Origin: Dyadobacter sp. 50-39 | GTDB lineage: Bacteria; Bacteroidota; Bacteroidia; Cytophagales; Spirosomataceae | NCBI GenBank assembly: GCA_001898145.1 | Contig: MKSR01000040.1 | Span: forward strand, 620,001-684,000 | Reading direction: 5' to 3' | DNA: 64,000 nt | Part shown: one piece after another, positions 51,754-60,529 of the stretch | How the letters are laid out: each line of letters starts with the position of its first letter | How positions within the stretch are numbered: the first letter of the stretch is position 1 | The notes under the pieces: generated by a model | What the model was told of the DNA's origin: nothing | Seen by the model: the letters and a program-made list of their open reading frames with translations, nothing else | Database searches by the model: none | Position numbers and translations under genes: made by a program

Positions 51754-52491
51754 CTACACCAGCAAACCGGACGTCTTCGCTTTCGACTGCTCCGACCGGT
51801 AGCGGGAAATGATGGCCTTCAACGTCTCACCCGTACCTTTGATTACCAGCTTGTTGAGGTTATACTGCGACATATTCATCGCTGCGGCCACTTCCTGGAT
51901 CGTGAGGTGGTCATTGTGCTCCACCATTCTGCGGACGTCGTTGAGCACCCGGTCGGTTTCTTCACTGTAATGCGCAGCCGGTTCGGGGCGCTGTGTTTCC
52001 GGCAGGTTGCGTTTCACCAGATTCACGAGCAATGCGACCGAATTCGCCACCAGGTCGCGGCTGTTATCCTGCAAATGCCCCAGTTCGGTTTCGATCAGGC
52101 GCACGAGATGTGTAACGGCCAGGCGGTCGGTTTCGCTGCGGAGTTCTTTCTGGCGCAGGAAGCTCGGCACGGAAAACAGGTCGCGTACGGCGCGGAACAT
52201 GCCTGTAAAGCTATTGATAGGATCCGCCGCCCCGGCGATGCGGAACGGATCGAAGAAGATTGTAAGCAAGTTTGTCCTGTAAAAGGACTTGAATTGAATG
52301 GGATGGCCGGGGGAAAGGAGAAAGATAGCCTGCTCTTCGTAATGCCACGAGTCGTCGTCGCAGGATAGTACGCCCTCCCCTTCCGTGACGAATGCAATAC
52401 CAAACAAGCCGCCATAGCGGGATGACTGTTCGAGCTCGCGGGCTTCGCAGCTTACCAGGTTCAGGGTCTGATCGATATTTAGTTCTTTCAT
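51754..52491 (-). CDS. AraC-type regulator with a shortened DNA-binding region
   Basis: 245 residues from the ATG at 52491 (an in-frame ATG at 52554 would add 21 residues of poor quality). The N-terminal part is an AraC-like cupin sensor (FGIAFVTEGEGVLSCDDDSW, FLLSPGHPIQFKSFYRTNLL). The C-terminal part has one helix-turn-helix, LTIQEVAAAMNMSQYNLNKL, followed by a linker helix ending RYRSEQSKAKTSGLLV. AraC proteins normally carry a second helix-turn-helix of about 45 residues; here the chain stops before it. It may be truncated or may be a natural single-HTH member. Effector and targets are unknown. The nearest genes are DUF885 downstream and the LytS/LytTR pair upstream on the same strand. 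Confidence 0.78.
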   Translation of the reverse strand: MKELNIDQTLNLVSCEARELEQSSRYGGLFGIAFVTEGEGVLSCDDDSWHYEEQAIFLLSPGHPIQFKSFYRTNLLTIFFDPFRIAGAADPINSFTGMFRAVRDLFSVPSFLRQKELRSETDRLAVTHLVRLIETELGHLQDNSRDLVANSVALLVNLVKRNLPETQRPEPAAHYSEETDRVLNDVRRMVEHNDHLTIQEVAAAMNMSQYNLNKLVIKGTGETLKAIISRYRSEQSKAKTSGLLV

Positions 52492-52723
52492 CACGTTGAA
52501 GAAGGGTTTAGGAATAGTCACCTTTATCCCGTATCCGCCGTTCGTGGCGCACACGAAACACAGGGTTTAGGTTTATGGTCAACTTGCTGTTGGTTTTCGC
52601 AAAAACACAGTCAGCAATCAAAGGTGTTTACCAATATCCAAACCAAAAAATCAAAGGTGCCCAATGCCGGATTTCAGGAGCCGAATGCCCGCTTTGGGAG
52701 GAAGAAAGAAATGTTTGAGGCTA

Positions 52724-53497
52724 CTATTTACCCAGCCATTGCTTGAAATCGGCCATTCGGTCGCCGCTGACGAAAACTTCCTGGGAAGTTGCGGGAGTGA
52801 GTTCGAGCTTCAACCGGCCGGCTGAAACCGTGTAGATCGAACGGATGCTGTTCAAGGCGATGATCAGCGAGCGGTTAATGCGGAAAAACTCTTGGGGGTC
52901 GAGCATTTGGGCCAGTTTATCCAGACTGTAATCCATGGCCAGGTGCTGCCCGTCGTAAGTACGCAGGAAAGTCGCCTTTTGCTCAATGGTGAAATAAGCG
53001 ATGTCGCTCGTGCGGATGCTGAAAAGTTTCGGCCCGGCCGACGCCAGGAAGCGCTCTTTATAACCCTCGTCATTGACAGACTGGTACATGGCCATCAATG
53101 CCGCGAAATCCGGGACCGGGGTAGCCGCCGATCTGGCATGAAGTGCCACAAATTTGTCGATCGCCGTGGTCAGCTCGGCCTTGTCGACCGGTTTAAGCAG
53201 ATAATCGATGCCATTTGCTTTGAATGCCCTGAGCGTATACTCTGAATAGGCGGTCGTAAAAATGATGGGGACGGTTAGTTCGAGCTCCTCGATAATCTTG
53301 AAGGCAAGGTCGTCTTCCAGGTGCAAGTCCATGAAAATCAGATCCGGACGAATATTGGCGCCATCGCTGAGCCATTGAATGCTTTCCCTGACCGACGACA
53401 GCTTGGCCATTACATTGATTTTGGGATCATATTTCCCCACCAGGGTTTCCAGGCGGTTGGCACTGAGCTACTCGTCCTCTATAATAAGCACATTCAT
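52724..53497 (-). pseudogene. LytTR response regulator interrupted by an amber stop at codon 10
   Basis: Read from the ATG at 53497, the frame runs MNVLIIEDE, then TAG (53470-53468), then LSANRLETLVGKYDPK and on through a full receiver and LytTR domain to 52724. The ATG overlaps the sensor kinase stop as ATGA, so this was the native start. Codons 7-9 are the acidic cluster that binds magnesium; the phospho-acceptor Asp57 (LIFMDLHLED) and Lys102 (YLLKPVD) lie after the stop. The LytTR DNA-binding domain (about 160-255, FFRINRSLIIALNSIRSIYT) is intact. A CAG-to-TAG change is the simplest cause. A product could restart at GTG 53440, but it would lack the first strand and acidic pocket. A sequencing error cannot be excluded. 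Confidence 0.75.
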
Positions 53498-54594
53498 GAA
53501 AGCAGCGGCACTTTAACGGTAAAACACCCATTGGCCTTATCGACCATAACAGGTTTGTCGATGAGCAATTTGTAGCGGTTCACAATATTCTGAAGCCCCA
53601 GCCGTGTCGACGACTCAGGCAGCTCGCGGACTTGCAGCGGGTTACTGATCACCAGGTAATCCTCCTCCACGCCGATGGTGATCAGCAGCGGGTTGCTGGC
53701 CGACATCCGGTTATGCTTCACCGCATTCTCCACCAGCAGTTGCAGCGTGAGTGGTACGATCGAATATTTTTCTTTTTCCTGGCACGAAATGCGAATGTCC
53801 AGGTTCAGTTTATTCTCAAAACGGATCATGAGCAGGAACATGTAAGTTTCCAGAAACTCCACCTCCGTCGCGAGCTTGATCGAGTCGTACACCGACTTTT
53901 CGAGGATATACCGGTAGGCCTTCGAAAGCTGGTTGATGAATTTGACGGAAAGCTCCTGGTTCGTTTCAACAAGCGTGGTGAGTACGCTGAAATTGTTGAA
54001 AAGGAAATGCGGGCTGACCTGGTTTTTCAAAGCATTGAAATTGGCCGTCGCATTCTCCTTCTGCAAGCGCTCCTCATTGATCACCACGCGCTGCAGGCGC
54101 TCGTACACCCGCTTGTTGGCCGCCAGGTAATATTCGGCCATGAGGGCCATGACGGTGATGCTTGTATTCGCGCGTTGTTTGAGGACCGGGGTTTTATTGA
54201 GCGTGATGGGCAGTACCTCAAAGCTCTTTTTATCGAAAACCGCCTCCATCCAATGCCAGAGAAAACGGTACCAGTGGTTGAATACCATTGCGAGGCCGAT
54301 CGCCACCACGAGCATCAGAAACTGGTTGACAACACGGTAGCGGTCCGGAAAATCCTCGCCCAGAAACCGGGAGGTGAAGTATTGCAGCCACTCGATTACA
54401 TTGATCCAGAGAATAAAAAAAGCAATACTGAACAAAACCTCCATCGTCCACAGGGGCAGCCGGTGCCAGAAGGTGGGCATATCGATCTGCAATACGTTCA
54501 TATAAATGCGGATCGGCACGTATATGAGCGCAAGGCCCAGCCCAAGTTCCCATTTCTGGCGGTTGGTAAGACGGGATGTTATTCGGGATTGCAT
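53494..54594 (-). CDS. LytS-type membrane sensor histidine kinase
   Basis: 366 residues. Four hydrophobic segments are visible at about 17-34, 48-70, 88-110 and 143-160. The histidine-kinase domain is of the LytS/YpdA type: FNALKNQVSPHFLFNNFSVL holds the phospho-acceptor His196, and the ATPase part has LTLQLLVENAVKHNRMSASN and LGLQNIVNRYKLL. The DxGxG motif is weak, as is usual in the group. It signals to the LytTR regulator gene that overlaps its stop by four bases and is broken by a stop codon. A 12-bp inverted repeat covers the start region. The input signal is unknown. Confidence 0.93.
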   Translation of the reverse strand: MQSRITSRLTNRQKWELGLGLALIYVPIRIYMNVLQIDMPTFWHRLPLWTMEVLFSIAFFILWINVIEWLQYFTSRFLGEDFPDRYRVVNQFLMLVVAIGLAMVFNHWYRFLWHWMEAVFDKKSFEVLPITLNKTPVLKQRANTSITVMALMAEYYLAANKRVYERLQRVVINEERLQKENATANFNALKNQVSPHFLFNNFSVLTTLVETNQELSVKFINQLSKAYRYILEKSVYDSIKLATEVEFLETYMFLLMIRFENKLNLDIRISCQEKEKYSIVPLTLQLLVENAVKHNRMSASNPLLITIGVEEDYLVISNPLQVRELPESSTRLGLQNIVNRYKLLIDKPVMVDKANGCFTVKVPLLS

Positions 54595-54626
54595 TTACTT
54601 TTGAATTCTGAACATCAAAAGTAAAT
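54593..54626. promoter_or_regulatory. 12-bp inverted repeat at the start of the lytS-type gene
   Basis: ATTTACTTTTGA (54593-54604) and TCAAAAGTAAAT (54615-54626) pair perfectly across a 10-base gap. The right arm holds TACTTTTG on the minus strand, a -7 match, so the repeat overlaps the probable promoter and touches the start codon. It may be an operator or an mRNA leader hairpin. Confidence 0.5.
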
Positions 54627-54677
54627 AAAGTAGCATTAACTTCGATCTACTATTTTATGTCGGGAAGGCAAACGCAA

Positions 54678-54704
54678 GCGGCCCGGTCTCTCCGACCAGG
54701 CCGC
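54678..54704 (-). terminator. Hairpin terminator after the SRPBCC gene
   Basis: GCGGCC/GGCCGC arms with an inner GGTC/GACC pair (one C-A mismatch between) and a 5-nt loop lie 28 bases past the stop at 54733. On the minus strand the stem is followed by a moderately T-rich sequence. Confidence 0.55.
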
Positions 54705-54732
54705 ATTTCATATCAGGTTACAGGGCAGCACC

Positions 54733-55152
54733 CTATTTTTCCGCATACTTCTTGAAATTGTCGAGAATCGCCTGCCAGCCAGCTTGTTGGAAGTCGACAG
54801 GATGGGTATTTTCAGGATCGAACGTCTCCACCACCTTGGTACCATCGCCTTCCTGTTCGAACGCAACGGTCACTTTGCGGCCGTCGCCCAGCGTGTAGGC
54901 CAGGTAACGGTTTTCCTCCACTTCGGTGTAGGTGCCGCCGAAATCAAAACTGAAACTGCCGTCTTTGGCCGCCATCGTCGTTTTGATTTCTCCACCAACA
55001 CGCACGTCGTTTTCAGCGTGGGGTGCATGCCAGTCGTCGGACGCGAAACACCATTGGGTGATGTGCTCCGGTGCATTCCATTTATTCCATACTTCGGCTA
55101 CCGGTGCATTGATGAGCGCTTGTACAGTTACAGGTTGAGTTGTCGCTTCCAT
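54733..55152 (-). CDS. SRPBCC (AHSA1-like) lipid/ligand-binding domain protein
   Basis: 139 residues, the size of a single START/Bet v 1-like domain. It starts VTVQALINAPVAEVWNKWNA and has PEHITQWCFASDDWHAPHAE, SFDFGGTYTEVEENRYLAYT and a C-terminal helix WQAILDNFKKYAEK, all typical of the AHSA1-like (activator of Hsp90 ATPase homologue) group. Bacteroidota carry many copies; they bind hydrophobic ligands or act as general stress proteins, and the ligand is unknown. No signal peptide, so cytoplasmic. It stands alone with a terminator on each side. Confidence 0.9.
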   Translation of the reverse strand: MEATTQPVTVQALINAPVAEVWNKWNAPEHITQWCFASDDWHAPHAENDVRVGGEIKTTMAAKDGSFSFDFGGTYTEVEENRYLAYTLGDGRKVTVAFEQEGDGTKVVETFDPENTHPVDFQQAGWQAILDNFKKYAEK

Positions 55153-55230
55153 GTCTCTTTGTGTTTTTTAGTGATGATTGATGTTACAAAGTTGCCGGGT
55201 TTCGCCGGAACGGAGCGATGCCTGTTGCGA

Positions 55231-55260
55231 CAAAAAGCGGGTGCATTTGCGTCACCCGCT
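55231..55260 (-). terminator. Intrinsic terminator after the luciferase-like gene
   Basis: On the minus strand an 8-bp stem (AGCGGGTG paired with CACCCGCT, 9-nt loop) is followed directly by TTTTTG, 12 bases past the stop at 55273. This is a textbook Rho-independent terminator. Confidence 0.85.
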
Positions 55261-55272
55261 CCTAGATCGCTA

Positions 55273-56346
55273 TTATTTAGCTGCCAGCGCTTTTTTCACC
55301 GCCGGTGCCACGTGTGTTCCGAGCAGCTCGATCGACTTCATCAGGTCTTTGTGCGCAGGTGCACCCACGTCCGTATGCATCAGAAAGCGCGTGAGGCCGA
55401 ACATCTCCTGATGGTACAGGATCTTATCCACCACTGCATTGGGCTCGCCAATGAACAATGCCCCCTCGCGGCCCTGTCCGCCCTCAAACTGTCCGCGCGT
55501 ATAAGGCGCCCACCCGCGGCTCCGGCCTATGCGGTCCATTTGCGCGGCATAGGAAGGAAAGTATGAATCGTTCAATGCCTTTCCGTCCAGGCCCACCAGC
55601 CCGTGTGAGTGCGTGGCGATCTGCATTTTGGCGGGGTCATGACCGGCTTCGAGGTATTCTGTTTTATAAAGTTCAAAAAACGGCTTGAACTGCGATGGCA
55701 TACCGCCTATGATCGCGATAATCAGCGGGAGGCCCAGCCTGGCCGCACGCACCACCGACTGCGGCGTACCGCCTACGGCCACCCAGATGTCAAGGTTGTT
55801 GTCCACGGCACGGGGCAACACTTCCTGGCGGTCGAGCGTCGCGCGGAACTTGCCTTTCCAGGTGATCACGTCATTTTCATTGATTTCTTTCAGCAATTGC
55901 AGTTTTTCGGAGAAAAGGCCGTTGTAATCATTCAAATCATACCCAAAAAGCGGGAACGATTCAATGAAGCTGCCCCGGCCCACCGTAATCTCGGCACGGC
56001 CGCCTGAAATGAGATCGACGGTAGAGAAATTCTGGTAGATCCGCACCGGGTCCGCCGAGCTCAATACGGTTACCGAACTGGTGAGTTTGATGTTTTTGGT
56101 AACCGAAGCCGCCGCCGCGAGTATGATCTCCGGCGCCGAAACCGCGAAATCCGGACGGTGGTGTTCGCCTATTCCGAACACATCCAGCCCCACCTCGTCG
56201 GCCAGCTTGATTTCCTCCAACATATCCTGCAAACGCTCCTGCGCCGATTGAAAAGAACGGGTGGCATTGTTAAATGCCAGATCCCCGAACATGCTGATTC
56301 CTATTTCCATTTCCTGTTTTGATTTCGTCTTTGTACCGGTGGCCAT
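55273..56346 (-). CDS. LLM class flavin-dependent oxidoreductase (luciferase-like)
   Basis: 357 residues from the ATG at 56346; a later ATG at 56310 (MEIGISMFGDLAFNN) is a strong alternative because the domain begins there. The protein has the bacterial-luciferase TIM-barrel marks: LADEVGLDVFGIGEHHRPDF, TSSVTVLSSADPVRIYQNFS, ISGGRAEITVGRGSFIESFP and LDIWVAVGGTPQSVVRAARL. These enzymes use FMN or F420; FMN is likely in Bacteroidota. Short name candidates in this family often handle aldehydes, alkanes or sulfonates, but no specific role can be read. It is followed by its own terminator and is not in an obvious operon. Confidence 0.92.
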   Translation of the reverse strand: MATGTKTKSKQEMEIGISMFGDLAFNNATRSFQSAQERLQDMLEEIKLADEVGLDVFGIGEHHRPDFAVSAPEIILAAAASVTKNIKLTSSVTVLSSADPVRIYQNFSTVDLISGGRAEITVGRGSFIESFPLFGYDLNDYNGLFSEKLQLLKEINENDVITWKGKFRATLDRQEVLPRAVDNNLDIWVAVGGTPQSVVRAARLGLPLIIAIIGGMPSQFKPFFELYKTEYLEAGHDPAKMQIATHSHGLVGLDGKALNDSYFPSYAAQMDRIGRSRGWAPYTRGQFEGGQGREGALFIGEPNAVVDKILYHQEMFGLTRFLMHTDVGAPAHKDLMKSIELLGTHVAPAVKKALAAK

Positions 56347-56431
56347 GATCACCACCCGATTATCAAACCAGCATCCGGGGATATAGATTCCGTGGAAAGG
56401 CGGGGCATTCAGTATCCAAAAGTATAGCGGC

Positions 56432-59056
56432 TCATTCGCTCCGCAGGCTGCGCACGGGGTTCATCATCGCTGCCTTCACCGACTGGAAACTGATCGTAAA
56501 CACGGCAATCAGCACCGAAATGATACCCGCCAGCGCAAACATCCACCACTCGATATCGATCTGGTAAGCGAAGCCTTCCAGCCATTTTTTCATCACATAC
56601 CAGGCCACCGGCGAAGCCAGCACGATCGCCATCACCACCAGTTTGAGGAAGTCTTTCGAAAGCAGCCCTACAATGCCCGCTACCGAAGCGCCCAGCACTT
56701 TGCGCACGCCGATTTCCTTCGTACGCTGCTCGGCGGTGAATGTGGCCAGGCCGAATAAGCCGAGGCAGGAAATGAATATAGCCAGGAATGCGAAGTAGCC
56801 CGCCAGCTTGCCCACGACCTGTTCGGCGTGGTATTGGCGCGCATATTCCTGGTCGGTAAATGCATAGGTAAATGGCACACTGGGATTCAGCTTCCTGCAT
56901 ATGCGTTCCATAGCCGCCAGTGTCTCCGGCGTCTTGCCGGCCTGAATACGGACCACCACACTTCCCTGCGGCTCCCGTGCGCCAAGATAGGCTATCATCG
57001 GGCGGATCGCCGTATGCAGCGATTGAAAATGGAAATCCTTCACCACGCCCACGATGCGGATTTTCGACTTGCCCCAGTTAATTTCCTTGCCCACGGGCTC
57101 TTTCAGCCTCATCACCTTCACGGCCGTTTCGTTGACCAGCACACCACTCGAATCCGTCGGGAAATCACGGGAAAAATCACGGCCGTCGGCCATTTGCAGG
57201 TTCATGGTTTTGGTAAAATCATACCCTACCCCAAACGGGGTAAACCGCACCTGGTCGCTGGGGTCGCTGCCGGGCCATGTGATGCCGTCGGTACCGTTGC
57301 CGTTGGATGCGGGGTTGGCCGTCATGTGGGAAACCTGCTTCACACCCGCCACCTCGTTCAGCTGTTCTTTCAACAGGTCGAATTTGTTGAAGAGCTCGCC
57401 TTCGATGGGGAAATAGACCAGGTTCTCGCGGTCGAAACCGAGGTTTTTGTTTTGCACAAAACCCACCTGCCTGTAAATGATGATCATCCCCACGATCAGG
57501 ATCAGCGACAACCCGAACTGGAACACCACCAATCCCTGCCGCACCCATACCGAGCTTGAATCGAATTTGAGCGCACCTTTGAGAATGCGTACCGGGTTAA
57601 GCGACGACAGGAACAATGCGGGATAGCTACCGGCCATCAGGCCTGTTACCACCAGCAGCCCAGCCATTACACCCCAGAATACCGGCTCCGACAATGGCAG
57701 AGCCATTTGCTTGCTGGTGAGATTATTGAATGCCGGCAGCAGCAGGGCCACCAAAAGCACGGCCAGTAGCGCGGACAGCACCGCTACCAGCAGCGCCTCG
57801 CCCATAAACTGTCCTGCCAGCATGGAGCGCATGGCCCCCACCACCTTCCGCACACCCACTTCCTTCGCCCGCCGCGCCGAGCGTGCGGTAGCCAGGTTCA
57901 TAAAGTTGATGCAGGCGATAAGCAGGATAAAAACGGCCACAAAACTGAAAAGCTTCACATATTCGATGCGCCCGCCATCCATTTTGGCGTCCTTGATGTT
58001 GCTGTTAAGGTAATATTCGTGGAAAGGCTGCATGGCCAGCTGGGTCTTGTAAGGCTTGTCGCCGTCGCGGTTGGTTTTGTCGAGTAGGTGGAGGATTTTC
58101 GCTTCGACTTTGCCGGGGTCCGCGTCGGTCCGGAGCTTGAAAAAGGTCAGCGGATCGGTATTGCCCCAATGCGTAGCCCAGCTGTTGTCGTCGACATACG
58201 CGTCCCAGGTCATAAGGCAGTCAAATTGCAGCGAACTGTTGGCACCGATGTTCTCGAAAACCGCCGAGACCGTCATTTCCTTGCGGTTATCATAGCGGAT
58301 GGCCTTCCCCATGGCTTTTTCCGGGCTTCCGAAGAAAGCCTCGGCCATATTGCGCGAGATGGCAATGCTGCCGCGGTCGTGCAATGCACCGGCCGGGGTG
58401 CCCTGTAATAATTTATAACTGAACATTTTGAAAAAATCCCCGCTGGCCCAGTTCGTCGCCTGCTTGTGGATTTTGCTGCCGACCGAAAAAGTCTGGGGGA
58501 TCGTCCATGAAAACGGCGTGGTCATATCAATTTCCGGCACCGACTTTTTCAGCTCTTCGGCCAGCGGCCCGGGCGTCCAGATCACGCCCTGGACCTTCCC
58601 GCTGAAATGCTCACGCATGTAAATCCGGTACAGCTGGTCTTTGTGGGCATGAAATGCATCCACGGCCAGCTCGTCGCGGATCCAGAGCATGATCATCAGG
58701 CTGCACGCCATTCCGAGCGCAAGCCCGAGGACATTAATGGCGGAAAACGTTTTGCTTTTCAGCAAGTTGCGAAATGCGATTTTGAAATAATTCTGGATCA
58801 TGGCTGCACTGTATGAATAGGTTTCGGAATAGTCGGCAGAGCGTTTCGGGCGGGCAAACGGGCGGAGCAGGCGTACCGACGCCCATGCGTATTTGCGGTC
58901 TGCGGCCGGCTTGCCCAGGGTTTCGAGCCAGTAGGCGTACATTTCGAGCATATCGCCCTGCAATTCCTCGCGGGCATCGGGATGTGCCCAACGCGCGAGC
59001 AGCCAGGTGGCCCAGCGGGGCGGCCTGGCGTGCCCCTGTTGCGGTTTCAGGTTCAT
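56432..59056 (-). CDS. FtsX/MacB-type ABC transporter permease with N-terminal prefix domain
   Basis: 874 residues. The first 80 residues are the permease prefix found in PadR-linked transporters (WATWLLARWAHPDAREELQG DM, split here by a space only). A first membrane helix comes at about 105-125 (INVLGLALGMACSLMIMLWI). A MacB periplasmic core follows (LAEELKKSVPEIDMTTPFSW), then an FtsX block with three helices (about 375-490), a second periplasmic core and a second FtsX block to the end (LFGLATFTAEQRTKEIGVRK). The ATPase is not encoded here. Such permeases export peptides, lipids or drugs or perform mechanical signalling. It lies one base downstream of its PadR regulator. Confidence 0.92.
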   Translation of the reverse strand: MNLKPQQGHARPPRWATWLLARWAHPDAREELQGDMLEMYAYWLETLGKPAADRKYAWASVRLLRPFARPKRSADYSETYSYSAAMIQNYFKIAFRNLLKSKTFSAINVLGLALGMACSLMIMLWIRDELAVDAFHAHKDQLYRIYMREHFSGKVQGVIWTPGPLAEELKKSVPEIDMTTPFSWTIPQTFSVGSKIHKQATNWASGDFFKMFSYKLLQGTPAGALHDRGSIAISRNMAEAFFGSPEKAMGKAIRYDNRKEMTVSAVFENIGANSSLQFDCLMTWDAYVDDNSWATHWGNTDPLTFFKLRTDADPGKVEAKILHLLDKTNRDGDKPYKTQLAMQPFHEYYLNSNIKDAKMDGGRIEYVKLFSFVAVFILLIACINFMNLATARSARRAKEVGVRKVVGAMRSMLAGQFMGEALLVAVLSALLAVLLVALLLPAFNNLTSKQMALPLSEPVFWGVMAGLLVVTGLMAGSYPALFLSSLNPVRILKGALKFDSSSVWVRQGLVVFQFGLSLILIVGMIIIYRQVGFVQNKNLGFDRENLVYFPIEGELFNKFDLLKEQLNEVAGVKQVSHMTANPASNGNGTDGITWPGSDPSDQVRFTPFGVGYDFTKTMNLQMADGRDFSRDFPTDSSGVLVNETAVKVMRLKEPVGKEINWGKSKIRIVGVVKDFHFQSLHTAIRPMIAYLGAREPQGSVVVRIQAGKTPETLAAMERICRKLNPSVPFTYAFTDQEYARQYHAEQVVGKLAGYFAFLAIFISCLGLFGLATFTAEQRTKEIGVRKVLGASVAGIVGLLSKDFLKLVVMAIVLASPVAWYVMKKWLEGFAYQIDIEWWMFALAGIISVLIAVFTISFQSVKAAMMNPVRSLRSE

Positions 59057-59057
59057 A

Positions 59058-59396
59058 TCAATGGCCCATTAATTGGAGTGTTTGCGGCGACATGGCATTC
59101 CACAGCGCCTCTCTGGCCTCTTTCGCCTCGCGCAATGCCTTGCGCCCGAATGCAGTCACGCGGAAAAATCGCTTGCGGCGCCCTCCCCGCTCGGCGGTAG
59201 CGCCGCCCATCTCGGACGACAGGTACCCTTTTTCTTCGAGTCGCTGCAAGGTGGTGTGCACCGTACTGAACCCTACGGCACGCCCGGTCTTCTGATCCAG
59301 CTCCTGCGCTACGGTCACGGCGTAGGCATCCTCGGCCAGCACCGCCACGGTGAGCAGGACCACCTCTTCCAATTCCCCTAAAAATGTTCTTTTCAT
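59058..59396 (-). CDS. PadR family transcriptional regulator
   Basis: 112 residues with the PadR winged helix: FLGELEEVVLLTVAVLAEDA, then AVTVAQELDQKTGRAVGFST, then VHTTLQRLEEKGYLSSEMGG, with the basic wing GGRRKRFFRVTAFGRKALRE. It is directly upstream of the FtsX/MacB permease, with stop and start nearly touching, an arrangement common for PadR-regulated prefix-domain permeases in Bacteroidota. It probably represses the permease until a small lipophilic ligand binds; the ligand is unknown. Confidence 0.93.
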   Translation of the reverse strand: MKRTFLGELEEVVLLTVAVLAEDAYAVTVAQELDQKTGRAVGFSTVHTTLQRLEEKGYLSSEMGGATAERGGRRKRFFRVTAFGRKALREAKEAREALWNAMSPQTLQLMGH

Positions 59397-59545
59397 GGCA
59401 TTAAGGATTTATTCCGATAATGTCGGGCAAATGCCATGCCAAAAACAGAAATACAGGCTAATCAACTCAAAACCAGAATCTTCCCCTATCAAACCCACTC
59501 CCTAACGTCCGATTCCGAACATTGCCGCCTTCAAACCGGACAGAT

Positions 59546-59567
59546 CCCCTCCCTCTTTCTCCCTCCC
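59546..59567 (-). other. G-quadruplex motif directly after a stop codon
   Basis: On the minus strand the sequence reads GGG-A-GGG-AGAAAGA-GGG-A-GGGG, four G-runs with loops of 1, 7 and 1 bases. It begins at the first base after the stop (59570-59568) of the TIM-barrel gene, so it is in that mRNA's 3' end and the motif could fold in RNA. Confidence 0.5.
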
Positions 59568-60473
59568 TCAGTAAGTTTTCAAAGCCCGGACATCACCCTG
59601 CTGTTTTAATATTTTCTTCAGTCCTTCGACATTCATCGTCAGGCCTACTTCGGCATCAGGGGCCGTTTCTTCGTTGATAATGCCTATCGGGCCGCGATAG
59701 TTGCTATCGCGGATGATGCGGATCATTTCTGCTTCCGCGTCACCCGCTCCTACCGGTACCACTTTCACGGGGTTTCCTTTTTGAAGCCCCATTAAATTGA
59801 CGGCCATCAGGTGCGGAAGAATTTGGGGGAAAAACTTAGGGAAACGCTCGATATCCTCCTCCGCATGGTGCAGGTTGTAGACAATGCCGATATTCGGCCT
59901 TTTCAGGTAGCTCATCACTTCCAGCTGATTTTCGGGCATTCCGTACCAGCCTCCATGATTGTAAAGTCCAACCGTACAGCCGATTTCCGCGGCTTTGTCG
60001 GCGATGTACGCGACCGGCTTCGCCACCGCTTCCACTTTCTGTTGCTGGGTCATTTTGTCCAAATCCTTAATCCCGCCGATCATACACCAGATCTCGGTTT
60101 TCACCTGATGCCTTTTCAGCAAATCGAGGATAATGGCAAGGTTTTTGTCGTTTTCAGGGTTCGGGCCGGAGTACAGCCAGAATGCCTGCAACCGGATATG
60201 GTGCTTTTTCAAAGCGTCGAGCTCGGCATCGAACTCGGGAATATGTTTCTCGCGCCAATCGTACGCGAGCATCGTAAAGCCGAGCTTGTTGAGCATTTCG
60301 GCCCGCTGTTCGGGACCCCGCTCTTTCGAATCGAATGGTACGATACACCAGGCGATCAGGTTCTGGCGCGCATAAATATTATCGGTACCCTTTTTTGAAC
60401 TTTGCTGTGCTGAAACGGTTTGAGACGACAGCAGCGCTGTTAATGCGCAGATTGCAATCAGTTTTTGGAACAT
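59568..60473 (-). CDS. Secreted sugar phosphate isomerase/epimerase-like TIM barrel
   Basis: 301 residues from the ATG at 60473, which opens the signal peptide MFQKLIAICALTALLSSQTV with cleavage after SAQ; the frame's earlier start is a TTG. The mature part is a xylose-isomerase-like TIM barrel: KLGFTMLAYDWREKHIPEFD, TEIWCMIGG, GCTVGLYNHGGWYGMPENQL, VYNLHHAEEDIERFP and the final strand GPIGIINEETAPDAE. The usual HMKD metal motif of the family is replaced by AVNLMGLQK, so activity may differ from that of the protein at 14449. It lies 56 bases downstream of the phospholipase C gene and may share its transcript. Confidence 0.88.
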   Translation of the reverse strand: MFQKLIAICALTALLSSQTVSAQQSSKKGTDNIYARQNLIAWCIVPFDSKERGPEQRAEMLNKLGFTMLAYDWREKHIPEFDAELDALKKHHIRLQAFWLYSGPNPENDKNLAIILDLLKRHQVKTEIWCMIGGIKDLDKMTQQQKVEAVAKPVAYIADKAAEIGCTVGLYNHGGWYGMPENQLEVMSYLKRPNIGIVYNLHHAEEDIERFPKFFPQILPHLMAVNLMGLQKGNPVKVVPVGAGDAEAEMIRIIRDSNYRGPIGIINEETAPDAEVGLTMNVEGLKKILKQQGDVRALKTY

Positions 60474-60529
60474 CGCCGGGCAGGTTTTACTCAAGAAGGC
60501 CTGACCCGGCGATTTCTTTACGTTAGCCG

